Source: Carallia brachiata (Eukaryota > Streptophyta > Magnoliopsida > Malpighiales > Rhizophoraceae). From it: a stretch of DNA of 64,000 bases. A program made the position numbers and the translations under genes. The notes beneath the pieces are model-generated. The model worked only from the letters and a program-made list of their open reading frames with translations. It was not told the origin of the DNA and made no database searches. The stretch spans positions 11,962,647 to 12,026,646 of the forward strand of contig JADCRB010000016.1 of the NCBI GenBank assembly GCA_021464245.1. The letters are read 5' to 3'. Of the stretch, positions 35,162-48,310 are shown piece after piece; the first letter of the stretch is position 1, and each line of letters opens with the position of its first letter.

Positions 35162-36937
35162 CAAGGGGCTACTTAACTCTAATTTCTAGTTAGAAGTGTA
35201 AATTGAGTGCTTATCAATATTAATTAAATGTAAAAAGTGGTAATTGGAGGCTGCTTTGCTTAATCTTAACCTAAGTGTGCCTTTTTTTTTCTTTTGAGAA
35301 TGACTTAGTAAGTATGTTTGGGAAGTCAAGTTAAGGGCTACCTGGGTTAACCACTAAATTTTAGTGTTAAAGAGGCTGCTATACTTGAAATTAGTTAATT
35401 AGAGTCAATTAGCTCCCTTGCAACATTTAAGTACAAGGGCATAAGTGTGGACTATTTTTACATAATTTGACTTAACAATAGTTAACTAAATTTTGATGGA
35501 TGATTTATTCCTAAAAGGTGTTTACAAAGAGGTAATGGACGCTGCCCTACTTGTTTGGAGTTAAAAAGCCTTAATTAGTTCCCTTTTTTTTTTATGAATT
35601 AGTAGAGTAAATTATATTAATAAAGAAAATGTTACAAAAGGGTTAGAGAAAAGCTCCAAAGGAAAGAAAATATAAAGAAAAACTCATAATTATGCGATGA
35701 AATCTGAATTTCTATCAATAGCCATCTTAGTAAAGTTATCAGTGGTAGAGTTGGCAGTCTTACTAATATGGTTGAAGGCACAATTTGCAAGAGAATCAAG
35801 GTGCCTCTTGATAAGTGTAAAGATTCCTTTAAGCTTCTATGGTCTCTAAACATTTTTAGCTATCTAAAAAATAACATTGTGAGAATCTAATTCAACGAGG
35901 AACGAACATCTTTTACAAGAGAGATTATTGGCAGTCAGCTCAAGAGCTTTAGCATTAGCTAAGACTTTAGCAACGTTTGAATCTAAACAACCCACCAGAC
36001 ATGAGAAAACATAAATAAAATTGTCTCTATGATCTCTCAAAACACTACTAATACCTGCAGGGCCTGACTTGCCAAAGGCGGAGCCATTAACATTCCATTT
36101 AAGGGCTGGAAAGATTGGCGGAGTCCACGAAATCTGGGCCTTAATTAGTTCCCTAAGGATGTTTAGGAAAGTAAATGATAATTAGGAGACTGTTTTTATG
36201 TAAGTGAGTTAAATTGTGTTTTATTGTATGTTTAGTGTTGTTAGAGGAGAGAAAATAAGTAAGGAAGGAGGTTGTCTTAGCCTAAAGAAAAGGGATATGA
36301 CAAGAGACGTGCCTAAAATCAAGAAAAGAGGTACTTAGGTCAAAAAAGTACCAAAAGAAAATTAAGTCATGATTTTCATGTATACTTGATGAGGCATAAG
36401 CATACATATACGTTAGTGACGTCATGCATATACGTTAGTGAAACTTAGCATATGTGACGCTTCTTGGGAATTAGATTATGCTTCCAGATGGGTTCGAGGA
36501 TACGCTTGTTTCTGCTGGATAAGTCCCTAACCTTCCAATTAGATAGAAGCTAGCACCTGCTCTACTGGATGAGAATTTAGAGAAGAAATGTTCACCGTGT
36601 GTTCGGAATTGCCTTATTTGCCAATGATCTAAGAGTCTAGTCTCAGAAATTGAATTTCATTAATGAAAACTAACCCATTCTTGAATGCAATGGAGATGAC
36701 ATGGATAAGTGGTTAGCCACATAGGCTAAACCAAATGACTTGGCTAGTTGGGTTGTGCCACGTCAGATTATACGTACATCCCACGTCATCAGATAACGAC
36801 CATTTCGATAGAATAAGACTTATAGACTTAATTGTAAACTTATTCTAACATAATGATTTTAATTAGATTTTTTTCTTTTTGGTTGCTGACTCAAAGTTAA
36901 ACTTTTTGAAAGTTACTGATTAAAACAATACCTATCT
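35162..36937. other. Intergenic hosting a LINE fragment
   Basis: Outside the LINE (35585-36137) the DNA shows loosely repeated phrases (GGAGGCTGCT, AGAGGCTGCT, GGACGCTGCC) at intervals of 120-160 bp and two adjacent TACGTTAGTGA motifs near 36405-36440. No gene recognised. Confidence 0.4.
35585..36137 (-). mobile_element. 5'-truncated LINE (L1-type) with RNase H domain
   Basis: Read on the minus strand the sequence encodes WNVNGSAFGKSGPAGI, VLRDHRDNF and SFLVELDSHNV, the RNase H domain of plant LINE polyproteins, broken by one stop and one frameshift. Its 3' end is an A-rich tail (poly-T at 35584-35593 on plus). A perfect 17-bp direct repeat, GCCTTAATTAGTTCCCT, flanks it (35568-35584 and 36138-36154) as target duplication. 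Confidence 0.88.
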
Positions 36938-38758
36938 CAAACTGTACACCCGCCATCAATTTATAGACACCAAAATGCATCACACCTAACAAAATCTAAT
37001 AGACATGCAAACACATATATACCCTGCATTCAAACTCCAAACAAAAAAGCATCTCACCTGGCAGAACAAAAATGCTGCTCCCTCAATTACACACCATTAG
37101 AAAGCAATAGAAAAAAGCCTCTTCCCAAGGAAAAAACAAAAACAACAAAGGACGCCTCTTGGTTGAACAAAAGAGCTAACATTTCACAGCAAATCATACA
37201 ACCGTCCAATTGCTTTTCTCCATTTTGGCAATACTTGTTTAAGGATAGCCTCCACGAATATTGAGCCCTTTATTTCAACCGAGTGAGCAAGACAGTAGAA
37301 TAAGATTCTAAATGTAAAAAGCGAGTTTTTTCAGTTGTGATGGGATGCTGTTAGTTTAGTTGCTTTTTAACGTTTTAAAATTTTAGACCTTTTCCATGAA
37401 TGGTGAACAATTTTTTGGTATCCATATTGTTATGAGTCCAATTATATAATCCCGATAAAAGTGAGATGCAGAGCCGATACATTGCAATCAAGCCTTTTTT
37501 TTTTTTTTTTACAATCAGAAACTTCTTTTTTTTGCAATAAAAAACAGATGAGAAAACATTTTCATTTTTTGCTGCAAAAACAAAGTATTTACTTGCAAAA
37601 GAAAATGATTGTTATGATGTGTTGGCTCCGCTTCACTTTTTCCATGGATATATATATATTTCACATTATTAATGATCTTTGAGGCATGCAATTGCCAGGA
37701 ACTTTCTTCATTATGTTATCTTCACGCTGTAAAATATTCCATAAATATTAGTTGGCTAAGTAAGCATTGGCAAAAAAGTTCAACATTTACTCCATGTAAG
37801 ACTCGTTTAAAACTATACACTTAATGTCAGTTTTGGTGGCTATAATTGGGTTTCTCACTTTTACTTTGAGAATTTCATCTCTCATCAATATCCACGAAAG
37901 TTCACAAACAAAAAGCAATGTGAATCATGCTAATTAAGGAAGAAAATTTTCAACTAAACAGTTTCTTATTGTGCGACACGAGATATGGTCGGACCAGTGT
38001 AAAAGTTTTACTAAAAGTTTCTAATGTTTTTAAGCAAACTCTATCTGAATTCATCTTATAGTAAAGTATCATTAATATAAATGTGGTCTGTAGCATGACA
38101 GTTAGACTTAAGATTTAAATTGTGGAATGTTCAATTTTTTATCTTATGTCGAAAGAAGAAATGAGCTTTTTATGACATGAACGTGGTCAATTAAACGCAT
38201 TCTATGAGTGGACAGACATTGTAGTATTATCCTACTGGTTGCACTTTTGTGGCCTCATCTTTAACTGCAATAATGAATTGAAAATTAAAATTACGGAGTC
38301 AATAATCATAACAGTACAACGTATGAGCTCATGCGCATGGTGTGTCCTACCGTATCCACATAACTTCACCGAAAAGAAGCGGTAGCACAAAAATTGCAAG
38401 CATGTTCACATTCTTCTATAATCTACTTTCTACGGCATTAGTTTAGAATTAATCCACCAACAAAATTAAATAACCATCTTTGCGATCTTTGGAACAGACG
38501 TGAAAATCTCGACTCCATAGGCTCCATTTTATCAATAAAGAATGTTAGATTGGCTAGAAAATATTAAAAAGGAACAAAAAAATTAGATTAGCAAAAAAGG
38601 AACAAAAATATTAGATTAGCAAAAAAGTAATGTGTAATGGTTGATTATGTGTAACCTTCTGGTCTAAATCCAATTAATCTTTGAATTTGCTAGTCCAGAG
38701 CACGAAAAGATGAAAATCAAAGTAAATCAAACACCCAACACACGCACAAATGTACCTC
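36938..38758. other. Upstream part of peptide-gene unit 1
   Basis: Non-coding. Its first 850 bp match 40937-41545 (shared GACACCAAAATGCATCACAC, CAAAAATGCTGCTCCCT, ATTAGTTGGCTAAGT), and the part after 37786 matches upstream regions of the other two peptide genes (56220 onward and 61150 onward). So this is one copy of a duplicated unit. Confidence 0.7.
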
Positions 38759-38770
38759 AATATATATCCC
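38759..38770 (+). promoter_or_regulatory. TATA box of peptide gene 1
   Basis: AATATATATCCC, starting exactly 66 bp before the ATG. The same 12-mer sits 66 bp before the start of peptide genes 2 and 3. Confidence 0.7.
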
Positions 38771-38824
38771 AAGAGTCATCTCCCATGTAACATTGCACAC
38801 ACATTTTGCTCATTCGTCTCAAAA

Positions 38825-39399
38825 ATGGCCAAGCACTTCAATGTTGTGTTGTTGACGCTTATTGTGATTTTGGTGCTTGTACGAAATGGTTGCTCCCAAG
38901 AATCAGCTTTTCCAAATGGAGGTAATGTTATTGCGTGCTGAATTATACGTTGCTTGACATTAATTTTGATCTATATGATCTTTAAACTCCTAGATCTTGG
39001 TTGTGATCATTTTAGCTCAAGAACCTCGAGACTATAAAAATATACAACTAGGGATAGTTTTAGCATCAAGCACCAGCCATTACGACAAAAGTTTAAGGTA
39101 TTGATTGAGATACAATTTTATTTGCTCAGACCTTCTCAGAAAATTTTTTTCCTGCTTTTTTAATGTTTCCAAATTAAAGCTCAAATTTCGTAGAAATTAG
39201 TGAGAACATTACTTGCAAATGGACAGGTTCGAAGATGAAGGAAGTTCATCCCCCAAGTATGCTTATTCACCCGGTTGCTAGAAACTTAATGCAATTTGCG
39301 AGTGGAAGAATATCCACTCAAGGACGGGACGGCGATTCGGCTAGAAAATCACCAGAACCCCCTACTGCACCCCCTGGACAGATTCCGCCTAAGAAATGA
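38825..39399 (+). CDS. Small secreted peptide precursor 1, possibly IDA-like
   Basis: Two exons, 38825-38921 and 39227-39399, 89 residues. The N-terminus MAKHFNVVLLTLIVILVLV is a signal peptide ending near RNGCSQE. The variable middle holds the conserved RNLM. The C-terminus reads GRDGDSARKSPEPPTAPPGQ then IPPKK. Compared with paralogue 2 it lacks about eight residues after RNLM. The pattern (signal peptide, variable propeptide, conserved C-terminal proline motif) is that of processed plant signalling peptides. The PxPPTAP core recalls IDA/IDL (PIPPSAP), but those genes usually lack introns and end in HN, so membership is a guess. The intron is phase 1 and conserved in all three paralogues. 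Confidence 0.7.
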
Positions 39400-41714
39400 G
39401 CATCTCCCACGATCGACTTTCCATCTGTCCTTGGCATACCAGATTATCATAGTTCTGCTAAATAATGTGTACGCTGGGCGTGTTGCTAGTGAATTAAATA
39501 ATGACATAAATACCCCAAGAAACTTACTTTACCGAACTAAATAATAAGTTTTGTATATTTCTTTCAAGCATTGTTGACATCATGTCCGCTTGTCTTATAA
39601 ACATATGTGCGTACATATATAATAAGCATATTCCTCTTCGATAATAAAACAATAAAGAAAGAAAGCGTATGTTTAAAAATTTGTAACTTACAACTGCACA
39701 AATCAAATTTAGGACATTGCCAAGTACGTATGCCCTAAAGTCGTTCTCAAAAGAGTTGAGAAACAAGTTAAACTTTCTAACTTTTATGTTCTCGCAACAT
39801 AAATTGAATTAAAAGCTCAGGCTAAATGCCAACTATGGAGAACACATTAAACTTAATGAAATTTAATTTTTCTTCTAAATTGAATCCTAACCTTAATCTA
39901 CTCAAATTAAGATAATCAATATGCAACAATAAAACCTCAATGCCAAACTCATTTTGGGTCGGCTATCTGAACTTGTCATTTTATTATATCATGCACTATG
40001 TCAATTATAAGGCCTCATTGTGGTAAATCATAGGATAATTAATATATTGAATTAAAATTATCAAAATCTTAATAACTCACTAATTATTCCTGCATACATA
40101 ATTAGCGTACCATCCTTACATACATTAACATGATGTTTGATCGTGGTCTAAAGATCTATCAAAACTTAGATTATGAAACAATCTCCCCAAATTTCTTTTC
40201 CATATTAGCCTCTCCACTCATGTAGTTTGGACTAGGGTTTTGTAAAGTGCTTTGATGGGCTTGATTCTTTGGGTTGGGCTTCCCCAATTGAAAACCTCAT
40301 TAAGTCTCTAGAAACCCAATGCATGTTTGTCCAACAAAAAGAAAAATGAGTTTGCTGAGACCAAAAAAAAAAAAAAAGAAAAAGAAAAATGAGTTTGCAC
40401 TTTAACTTGAATTAACCTGTGACTTATAACTTAATTTTCAGCTTGACGACAATCAATCTGGGTAGATTGTTCTGTATAACTTTAACTTGAATTACCTCAA
40501 TCCGATATGTAGAAAGAGCTGTGGCCAAAATACCACTGCATACTCAGGTTGTCAACTCTAATCCCCCTTTGAGACAGAGTTGACCATTGCTCACTACAAC
40601 AAACATAACTCATTGTAAATAACTCAAATTGATGCACCATTTATTACATATGGAACTAGACATCCAAAACTTTTTATACATGCTCGCCATTTTTCCATAT
40701 GTAGAGATCGACTCTCTTAATAATTAAATTTTTCATTTGTAATTTGTGGTTGTGTTTTGAAATTTATAAGTTTAAAAGACTCGAAATTTACAACTTGCAA
40801 CGCCAACTACAGCTGACACAAAGATAATTTGAAATTTTGAGAAAAGTCGCTCAGTTTTTTATATTTCGTTTTGAGCAACATCACCAAATTTGATTATTCA
40901 AGACGACAGCAGCCGTACAAGGACAGGCACAAAAATGTACACCGCCATCAATTTATAGACACCAAAATGCATCACACCTAACAAAATCTAGCAGCAAAGC
41001 CAACACAGATATACTCTTCTTTCCAACACTAAATAGAAAAGCACCATTCGCTGGCAGAACAAAAATGCTGCTCCCTACTTTACGCACCATTAGAAAGCAA
41101 TAGCATCATAGCAACCTGCCAATTACTTGTCATGCTAGCCAAACCATAGAAGCAAAAGGATCAATTCATTGTCTCATTTTTACAACCATGCAATCAGGTC
41201 ACCATGGCTACAAGTGCCCAGTTTTGCCATTTTTGCAACACTAGTATAAGGAAAGCTTCCATGAATATTGCGCCTTTTATTTCAACCAAGTGAGCGCCAT
41301 ACTAGAGTCAGATTCTAATTGAAATTAAAAGGCAAATTCTTTAGGTTGTCATTGGATGTTGTTAGCTCAGTTGCGTTGAAACGTTCTAATTTTAGGCCTT
41401 TTTGATGAAAGGCCAACAATTGTCTCCTAATTAGATTATTAATGATCTTTAAGGTAGGCAATTAAACTTTCTTAATCAAGTTGACTTCACGGTGTAAAAT
41501 CTTTGATAATTATTAGTTGGCTAAGTTAGATTTGGCGAAAATATTTCAAGCCCAAGCTCATTAAGAGAAGATTACAGACCTCAACTCTAAGAAGTCTAAA
41601 TATGATTTTCTATTGACTTTCTCTATGTTGCATCGTTAATAAAGGAATTAAAATGAAAAAGTCCGACAAAAAATTAGAGACTATTCACTGTTATTTGTAA
41701 TTATTCATTTATTT
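39400..41714. other. Between peptide unit 1 and the Pack-MULE
   Basis: 3' flank of peptide gene 1 to about 39700, including ATCATGTCC blocks shared with units 2 and 3, then AT-rich DNA. From about 40937 to 41545 it is the upstream half of unit 2. No gene. Confidence 0.5.
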
Positions 41715-41887
41715 TAGGCATAAAGGCAAATTTCATCCACTATCTTCGACTCTTTTAGAAATTTCACACATACCTTTTTTTTTATTTTGGAATATACACT
41801 TTACATTTCTTCTAGCAACTTTTTTTCACCTTTTTCCGTTAGTCAGCCGTTAAGTGTAATATGTGGCGGTTCAGTTAGTGACATGTC
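41715..41887. repeat. Pack-MULE left terminal inverted repeat, part 1
   Basis: Outer 173 bp of the left repeat. It resumes at about 52908-52965 after element 2. Confidence 0.75.
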
Positions 41888-42976
41888 TGTAAACACAAAA
41901 ACCAAAAAGGGGAAGAAAAGTCAAAGTCAGCATGCATACACGTGAGAATGCCATACAATTTCCAGAGGCGGTCATGCAATTTCAATTTGGACGGCAACGA
42001 AAGTTTCAAACCAGGTGGCGTTCTGTATACTTTTTCCAACCTGGCTAGCGAGAGTAGGTGAAATAGGAAGATCTTCTGGCTTATAAATAGGCCAATCTAG
42101 GTGTTGCAGAAGTTATGATTCCAAGAAAAACTGACACTCAATAAAAAAGAGAAAGCAGCCAAATCCTTGAAAATACACCCAACTAATCACATACAAGTAT
42201 TCACATTCATTCAGCCAATCAAACAAAAACATTCACGTTCATGAAAATTTCCAAAGGGTAAAATTAAAATTCCATTTCTCACACACGGAAAGGGAGGCTA
42301 TAAATAGACTCTTTCCCCCCAGTTCAGAAAGAATCCAGCAAATCTGTACTCTAAAAATAGGGAAAGCCTAAGGAGAAAAAGAAAGAATAAAAAATCTTTC
42401 AAAAATTTTTCTCTTTTCCTACGTTTTCATACCCTGTAATATACTCTCTTAACTCCTTTAAGAAAGATATCTCAGATACAAAGTCCAAAAAAATTGTTGT
42501 ATATATTTTCAAGTATATTTTTAGTTTATACTCTCCGATCGTATTAGATCTACATCTATAAGAGTATAAATCTAAAATATTAAAATATTACAAATCTGGT
42601 TGAGATCAAATCTCATATGTCCCTCAACAAAATTTAGACAACTCACCCAAGAATAAACCCCATCGGCCCTCAATGACATCAAGTTAGATCGAGTTACATC
42701 AGGTCTCTGTGATTCTTCACAATAGTCCAAGTGTCTATATCAGATCTTGTTTCAGTCTTCAGCAGGATCTATACAGTTCGAGATAAAGCTGTGAAATTCA
42801 TTTCTATCAAGATCAAGCTCGTGCAGCCTTTGACGGAGTCACGAAACAATACTAATCGGAAGATTCACGAAGATCGACCCCACATAAATTTTATTTTATT
42901 TTAATTTTTTTATTTTTAATTTGTATTTGTATTTTCGAGTCTAACTATTGCAGGTTCGAAATTTACGCCCGTTACA
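41888..42976 (+). repeat. 5' LTR of element 2
   Basis: TGTAAACACAAA... to ...CCCGTTACA. TATAAATA occurs twice, at 42082-42089 and 42299-42306. Confidence 0.92.
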
Positions 42977-42982
42977 AATTTC

Positions 42983-43000
42983 TGGTATGCTTGGAGGGAC
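42983..43000 (+). other. Primer-binding-site-like sequence, element 2
   Basis: TGGTATGCTTGGAGGGAC just after the 5' LTR, homologous to the site in element 1. Confidence 0.6.
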
Positions 43001-43172
43001 CTCTTCACCTCTTATCTCTTGTTTCTTAAAAAAAAAAACAGAGAAAAAAGAAACAACAGAAAAAAAAGCAAAAAAAAGGAAGAGCTGAGAAAAGAACAGA
43101 AAAAAGGAAAAATGAGAAAAAAGACAAAATAGGAAAAAGACAAGAAAAAAATAAATTTTTAACAGGAATCAG
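43001..43172 (+). repeat. Purine-rich leader of element 2
   Basis: A-rich tract with GAAAAAAG-type runs, the counterpart of the pyrimidine tract (opposite strand) at 34200-34320. No coding content. Confidence 0.6.
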
Positions 43173-45121
43173 CACACTAATGACACCAAAAAGGAGTACA
43201 ACTGCCATTACTAATAAGAAGGCAACTGCTCCACTACCTGCATCAACTATCCTACATGGGTACATAAGTCCAGAAACCCACGAACGGATACGATTTCTCG
43301 CCGTCCAAACCCAACAAAATATTAAAATGAAGAGTCCACAACTTGCATAATTATAGGATCTCTCATATGATTCTCTAGCCGTATGGAGGAGTCAATCACC
43401 CACCTTGATCGAAGTCGGGGGCAACATGAAGAAATCCGCTCAACAGAATCTGACTCATTCTGCAGAGATCAACACACGAAGGAATCAGAATAGCCCTTTA
43501 CCCCAATCTTTCGCAGAGCATCATCTGTCAACATTGACGTTGTTGCTATCATGATGACCAACACAACCAATATAGAAGAAAGGATTATAGAATTAGAGAA
43601 CAGAATTTTGTAGCTGATTAGAGTCGTGGAGGAAAAAGATCAACATATCACTGCCCTCAAAGGGAAAGCCCTGATCCAAGTTGATCCCGAGACCCGTAAG
43701 GAGCAATTATATCCACCCGATTTCACTTTAGAAGCCACACCAGCCGATGTCTTCACTGCGAAAAAGCAACCAGGTTGTTCTACACAATTGACACCATTGA
43801 ATTTTGTAGCCTCGTTATTTGTTCAACAATTGAGGATATGATAGCTAATACGATCTGTCTGTAACAAGTTACATCCTTCCAAGGATCACAGATGTACGAC
43901 AAACCATACACTAGGTGAATTGAAATCTCAGCATGCCTTTAGGCTACAAATCGCCCAAATTTCAACAATTCAACGAACGAGGTGATTCCAAACAACACAT
44001 TGCTCACTTCGTCGAGACCTGTAACAAAGTAAGGACTTATAGAGATCTTTTGGTGAATCAGTTCGTTCGTTCACTCAAGGAGACCGTTTTTACCTAGTTC
44101 ATAAATCGTAAACCAGAATTAGTCGATAGTTGAGAACAGCTACAATGAGAGTTCCTCAATAGATTTTTCAGCACTCGAAGGACGGTAAGCATAATGGAGC
44201 TTACCAGCACCAAACAAAGGAAATGAGAGCCCGTTGTCGAATACATCAATAGATGACGTGCTCTCAACTTGGATTGCAAAGATTGTCTGACGGAGACTTC
44301 TACTGTGAAGATGTGTATTCAAGGAATGCACTGTGACCTGTTATACATCCTACAGGGCATCAAGCCCGGAACCTTCAAAGAACTGGCGACTCACGCGCAT
44401 GACATAGAGATAAGCATCTAGACATCCGGGGGCACGGTTCCCATCCAACTGGACCAGCAATGAGGCATAAGGGAGACTAAAAAGCCTGACAGTTTAGCAA
44501 AAGATAAAGAAGTAATGACTGTCAACACTACACCAATAAAAGTGAGAGCTAAAGTGAAAGTAAATCCTCCAACCCTAACAACAGGAAAGACGGAAGGTAA
44601 CATTGCGCGAGTTGGAGTGGAAGCAGTATCCATTTCCCGACTTAGATGTCCTAGACATTCTTGACAAACTCTTGGATGTGAAGCAGATCGAACTCCCAGA
44701 GTACAAGCAGCCCAATGAAAAGGATTGAGTCAGCGACCCAAGATTCTGCAAATATCACCGCATAATAAGTCATCAAACAAAGAAGCGTTTCGTCCTGAAG
44801 TAGCTCATTGTTAAGCTTAAGAGCCAAAATAAAATTATTCTAGACCAGCAAGGCGTAAGCTTAGCAACTCAGACCACCATCACTTCAAATCTATTACAAG
44901 AGGCGATGTACTATAAGAAAGAGTGACACGATGACAAAAAGTCGACAGTAGAGAAGGTATCCGAAACTCTCCAAACTCTTCTCGCTAACCCTCAACTGTT
45001 TATAGCTTTACAATCAACTGAAGCCTAGCAAAACCAAGTCAACAATACTGTACATACCTCAACTGGATCTCTGCCTTCAAGTGATTCCAGCTCAACGGAT
45101 GATCAGGTAGCTCGAAATCAG
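43173..45121 (+). pseudogene. gag of element 2, degenerate
   Basis: Aligns throughout with gag of element 1 but is full of stops. In the core, Trp codons became TAG or TGA (44095, 44131) and an Arg CGA became TGA (44146). A knuckle region CKYHR is readable near 44750. Not functional. Confidence 0.85.
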
Positions 45122-46500
45122 GTGGGATGTTACTCTGCTATCTCATTTTCAGATGAGGATCTCCTGTTAGGTTCCAAACCTCACAATCGACTACTCTATG
45201 TCTTAGGATATGTGAGGAAACAGAAAGTTCGTCGCATTTTAATTGACGATGGCTCAGCAGTAAATATCATCCCAAAATCCGCTATGAAGGAGCTCGAAAT
45301 TAGCGTCGATAAATTATTAAACAGCCGATTAATGATTCACGGCTTTAATTAGGGAGGACAGAAGGTAATTGGGATGATCTGCTTAGATCTGACCATTGGG
45401 GATTCACTTCTAGCACTCTGTTCCACGTGATCGACGCACGTACAACATATAAAATGCTGTTTGGACGACCATGGATTCATGGAAATGGGGTCTTGCTTTC
45501 AAGTATGCATCAGTGCTTCAAATACTAAAAGGATGGCGTTCAAAAAGTCAATGTCAACTTAAATCCATTTGATGATACTGAATTACATTTGACAGACGCA
45601 GTCTTATACACCGACACGGACAATCCTGAGATCGTCCCATCAAAAGCTCTTTGGACTGGAGGCATCTGCAGAGAGGTAACAGCTGTCAAAAATCCTGTCG
45701 ATGCTTAATTTCAGACTTCGACAAATGGAAAACTGCCACAGCCTGCCGAACTTCGCCAGTAGGAGGCTCCATCTTCGAGCTTCACTCCAGTCCTATGCTA
45801 TGTGTCGAACTCACGACGTCTAGAAGGTCAGCCCCCTTTCTTTTATTGTACAAATTCCAAATAAGAAGAAAGACACAGCCAACCTGAAATGAAAGCGCTT
45901 CACAACTTGAAGAAGACTCATGCCTTACCACTCCCGAAGATTGAGCCAGTCTTGTCTTCAAAACCATTGAAAGGCTTCGTTAGACCATTCACGGGGGCAG
46001 TTGAAGGCGGCTCATTTCCGAAGAGAAGAACAGATGAAGGATTCGATCCTAATGCATACAGGCTCTTGGCCAAGGCGGGCTATGAATTCTCAAACTGGAG
46101 CACAATGGGTACGATGCCATCGTCGCATAGTGCCATTACTTAATCTTTAACGTCCCAACCTGGTTTAAGCTATCAGGAAAAATCACTTGTGTAGATTACG
46201 CTAAAAAGCTGAAGCCAAGCAGTTGATGCACGTGCCACCACCATCACCACCAAATAGGACAAAGCCATCCAATCAAACAACGAAGATGAAGTCAGGATCT
46301 CTACATTGCACGTCACAGTTAGTGAGGAGGCCAAATTTGACTCATCAGATAGCGAAATAAAGGAGGCTTCCCCAAAACTTGAAGATAGTGGTCAAGCCAT
46401 CGTTGATGAATTTAAGGAGGTCAATCTCGACTCCTCAAAAGATCCTTGGTTGATATTTGTGAGTGCTTTACTCACACCAAAAGAAGAGTAAGAATATGTT
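45122..46500 (+). pseudogene. Protease and linker region of element 2
   Basis: The retropepsin motif RRILIDDGSAVNIIPKSAMK is readable at about 45220-45290, followed by RLMIHGFN and a stop where element 1 has Gln. The linker KGFVRPFTGAVEGGS is recognisable at about 45970. Several stops downstream. Confidence 0.85.
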
Positions 46501-48310
46501 TGGGTATTAAGTCAATACAGATATTTATTAGCATAGAGTTACAAAGAAATGTTCGGACTTGACCCGAAGATCGTAGTGTATCATTTAGCAGTAAAGAAGG
46601 GTGTTCATTCAGGCAACCAACCATAACGACTGTTCTGCCCAGAACTCATTCCACAAATCGATGAGGAGGTCAACGAGCTGATCAATGTTGGCTTCATCCG
46701 AGAGATTACCTACCCAATATAGATTGCCAATATCGTCCCAATGAGAAAGAAGAATGGGCAGCCAAGGGTATTTGTTGAATTTCGAGATCTTAATAGGGTC
46801 GATCCAAAAGATGACTTTCTGTTGCCCATAATGGAGATCATAGTCGATGCAACAATGGGTCACGAAGCATTGTCCTTTATGGAAGGTTCTTCAAGGTATA
46901 ACCATATCAGGATGGCACTAGAGGATGAGGAGTTGACGACATTCCGTACTTAAATGGTTTATACTGCTACAAAGTTATGCCCTTCAAATAAAAAAATGCT
47001 GGCGCTACTTATCAGCATGCCATGCAAAAATTTTTTGATGACATGCTACACAATATTGTAGAATGCTATGTCGATGACTTAGTAGTAAAGACTAAGGAGC
47101 GTAAAGATCACGTCGAGGATCTCAAGATAGTGTTCGAAAAACTTTGCAAGCATTAGCTCAAAATGAATTCTCTCAAGTGCACATTTGGTGTCATATCAGG
47201 TAAGTTTCTTGGGTTCGTGGTGCATTATCGTGGCATCGAAATTGATTAGTGAAAAGTTAAAGTAATTCAAAAGATGCCTGAATCTAAAAACTTGCATGAA
47301 CTGCGAAGTCTATAAGGGAAGTTGGCCTACATTTGTCGTTTCATCTCCAACTTAGTTGGGAAGTGTCAACCTTTCCATCGACTGATGAAGAAGGATGTCA
47401 ACTTTGAGTGATTGAAGCTTGTAGCAAGACTTTCGAAATCATAAAGAAGTACATTTCCAATCCACTAGTCTTGCGTTCTCCAATTTAAGGAAAGCTGTTG
47501 ATTCTTTATATTGCTGCACAAGAAAGATCTTTGGGAGTTTTGTTCGCTCAGGAGAATGAGTAAGGAAAAGAAGTTACTCTGTATTAGTTGAGCATAATAT
47601 TAAACGGTCCGGAGATGAATTTTTGCCCATTGAAAAGACATGTCTGACACTATTTTTTGTCATTGATAAGTTAAAGCAGTAAATACAAGCTCACACGATC
47701 CGTCTTGTTGTCAGAGCTGATCCTATCAAGTACATATTGTCTAGACTAGTCTTGTCAATACGACTTGTTGAGTGGACAGTAATTCTACAGAGTTACAACA
47801 TTGTCTACGTACCTCAGAAAGCAGTCAAAGGACAAGCCCTAGCATACTTCCTTACATATCACTTTGTCCCGTCCAATTGGAAGTTCACATATGATCTTTA
47901 AGATGAAGAGGTCTTTTACATCGAGACATTGCCACTATAAACGATGTTCTTCGATGGTGTAGCAAGGCGTGATGGTGCTGGTGCCGAAGTAGTGTTTGTC
48001 ACTCCTCAACGACAAATATTACTATATGCTATCATTCTTGGTGAGTTATGTTCAAATAATCTTGCCAAGTATTAGGCTTTAATCATCGGTCTCAAAATTG
48101 CGGCTGACATGAAGATTCTAACTATAGAAGCCAATAGTGATTCTCAGTTCGTCATCAACCAACTTCTTAAGTTGTATGATGTGAAGAAAGAGGACCTTAT
48201 GCCTTACTACCAACATGCTTAACAGCTAATAGATGAATTTGAAAACATTACCTTGGAGCAAGTGCCTCGACGAGAAAATACTTAAGCAGGCGCGTTGGCT
48301 AACCTGGCCA
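46501..48310 (+). pseudogene. RT, RNase H and archaeal-type RNase H of element 2
   Basis: RT motifs NVGFIREITYP, PKDDFLLP, GHEALSFMEGSSRYNHI and YVDDLVVK are visible but separated by stops (for example TAG for Trp at 46720). RNase H and the second RNase H (MFFDGVARRDGAGA at about 47943) follow with further stops and small indels. Confidence 0.85.
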
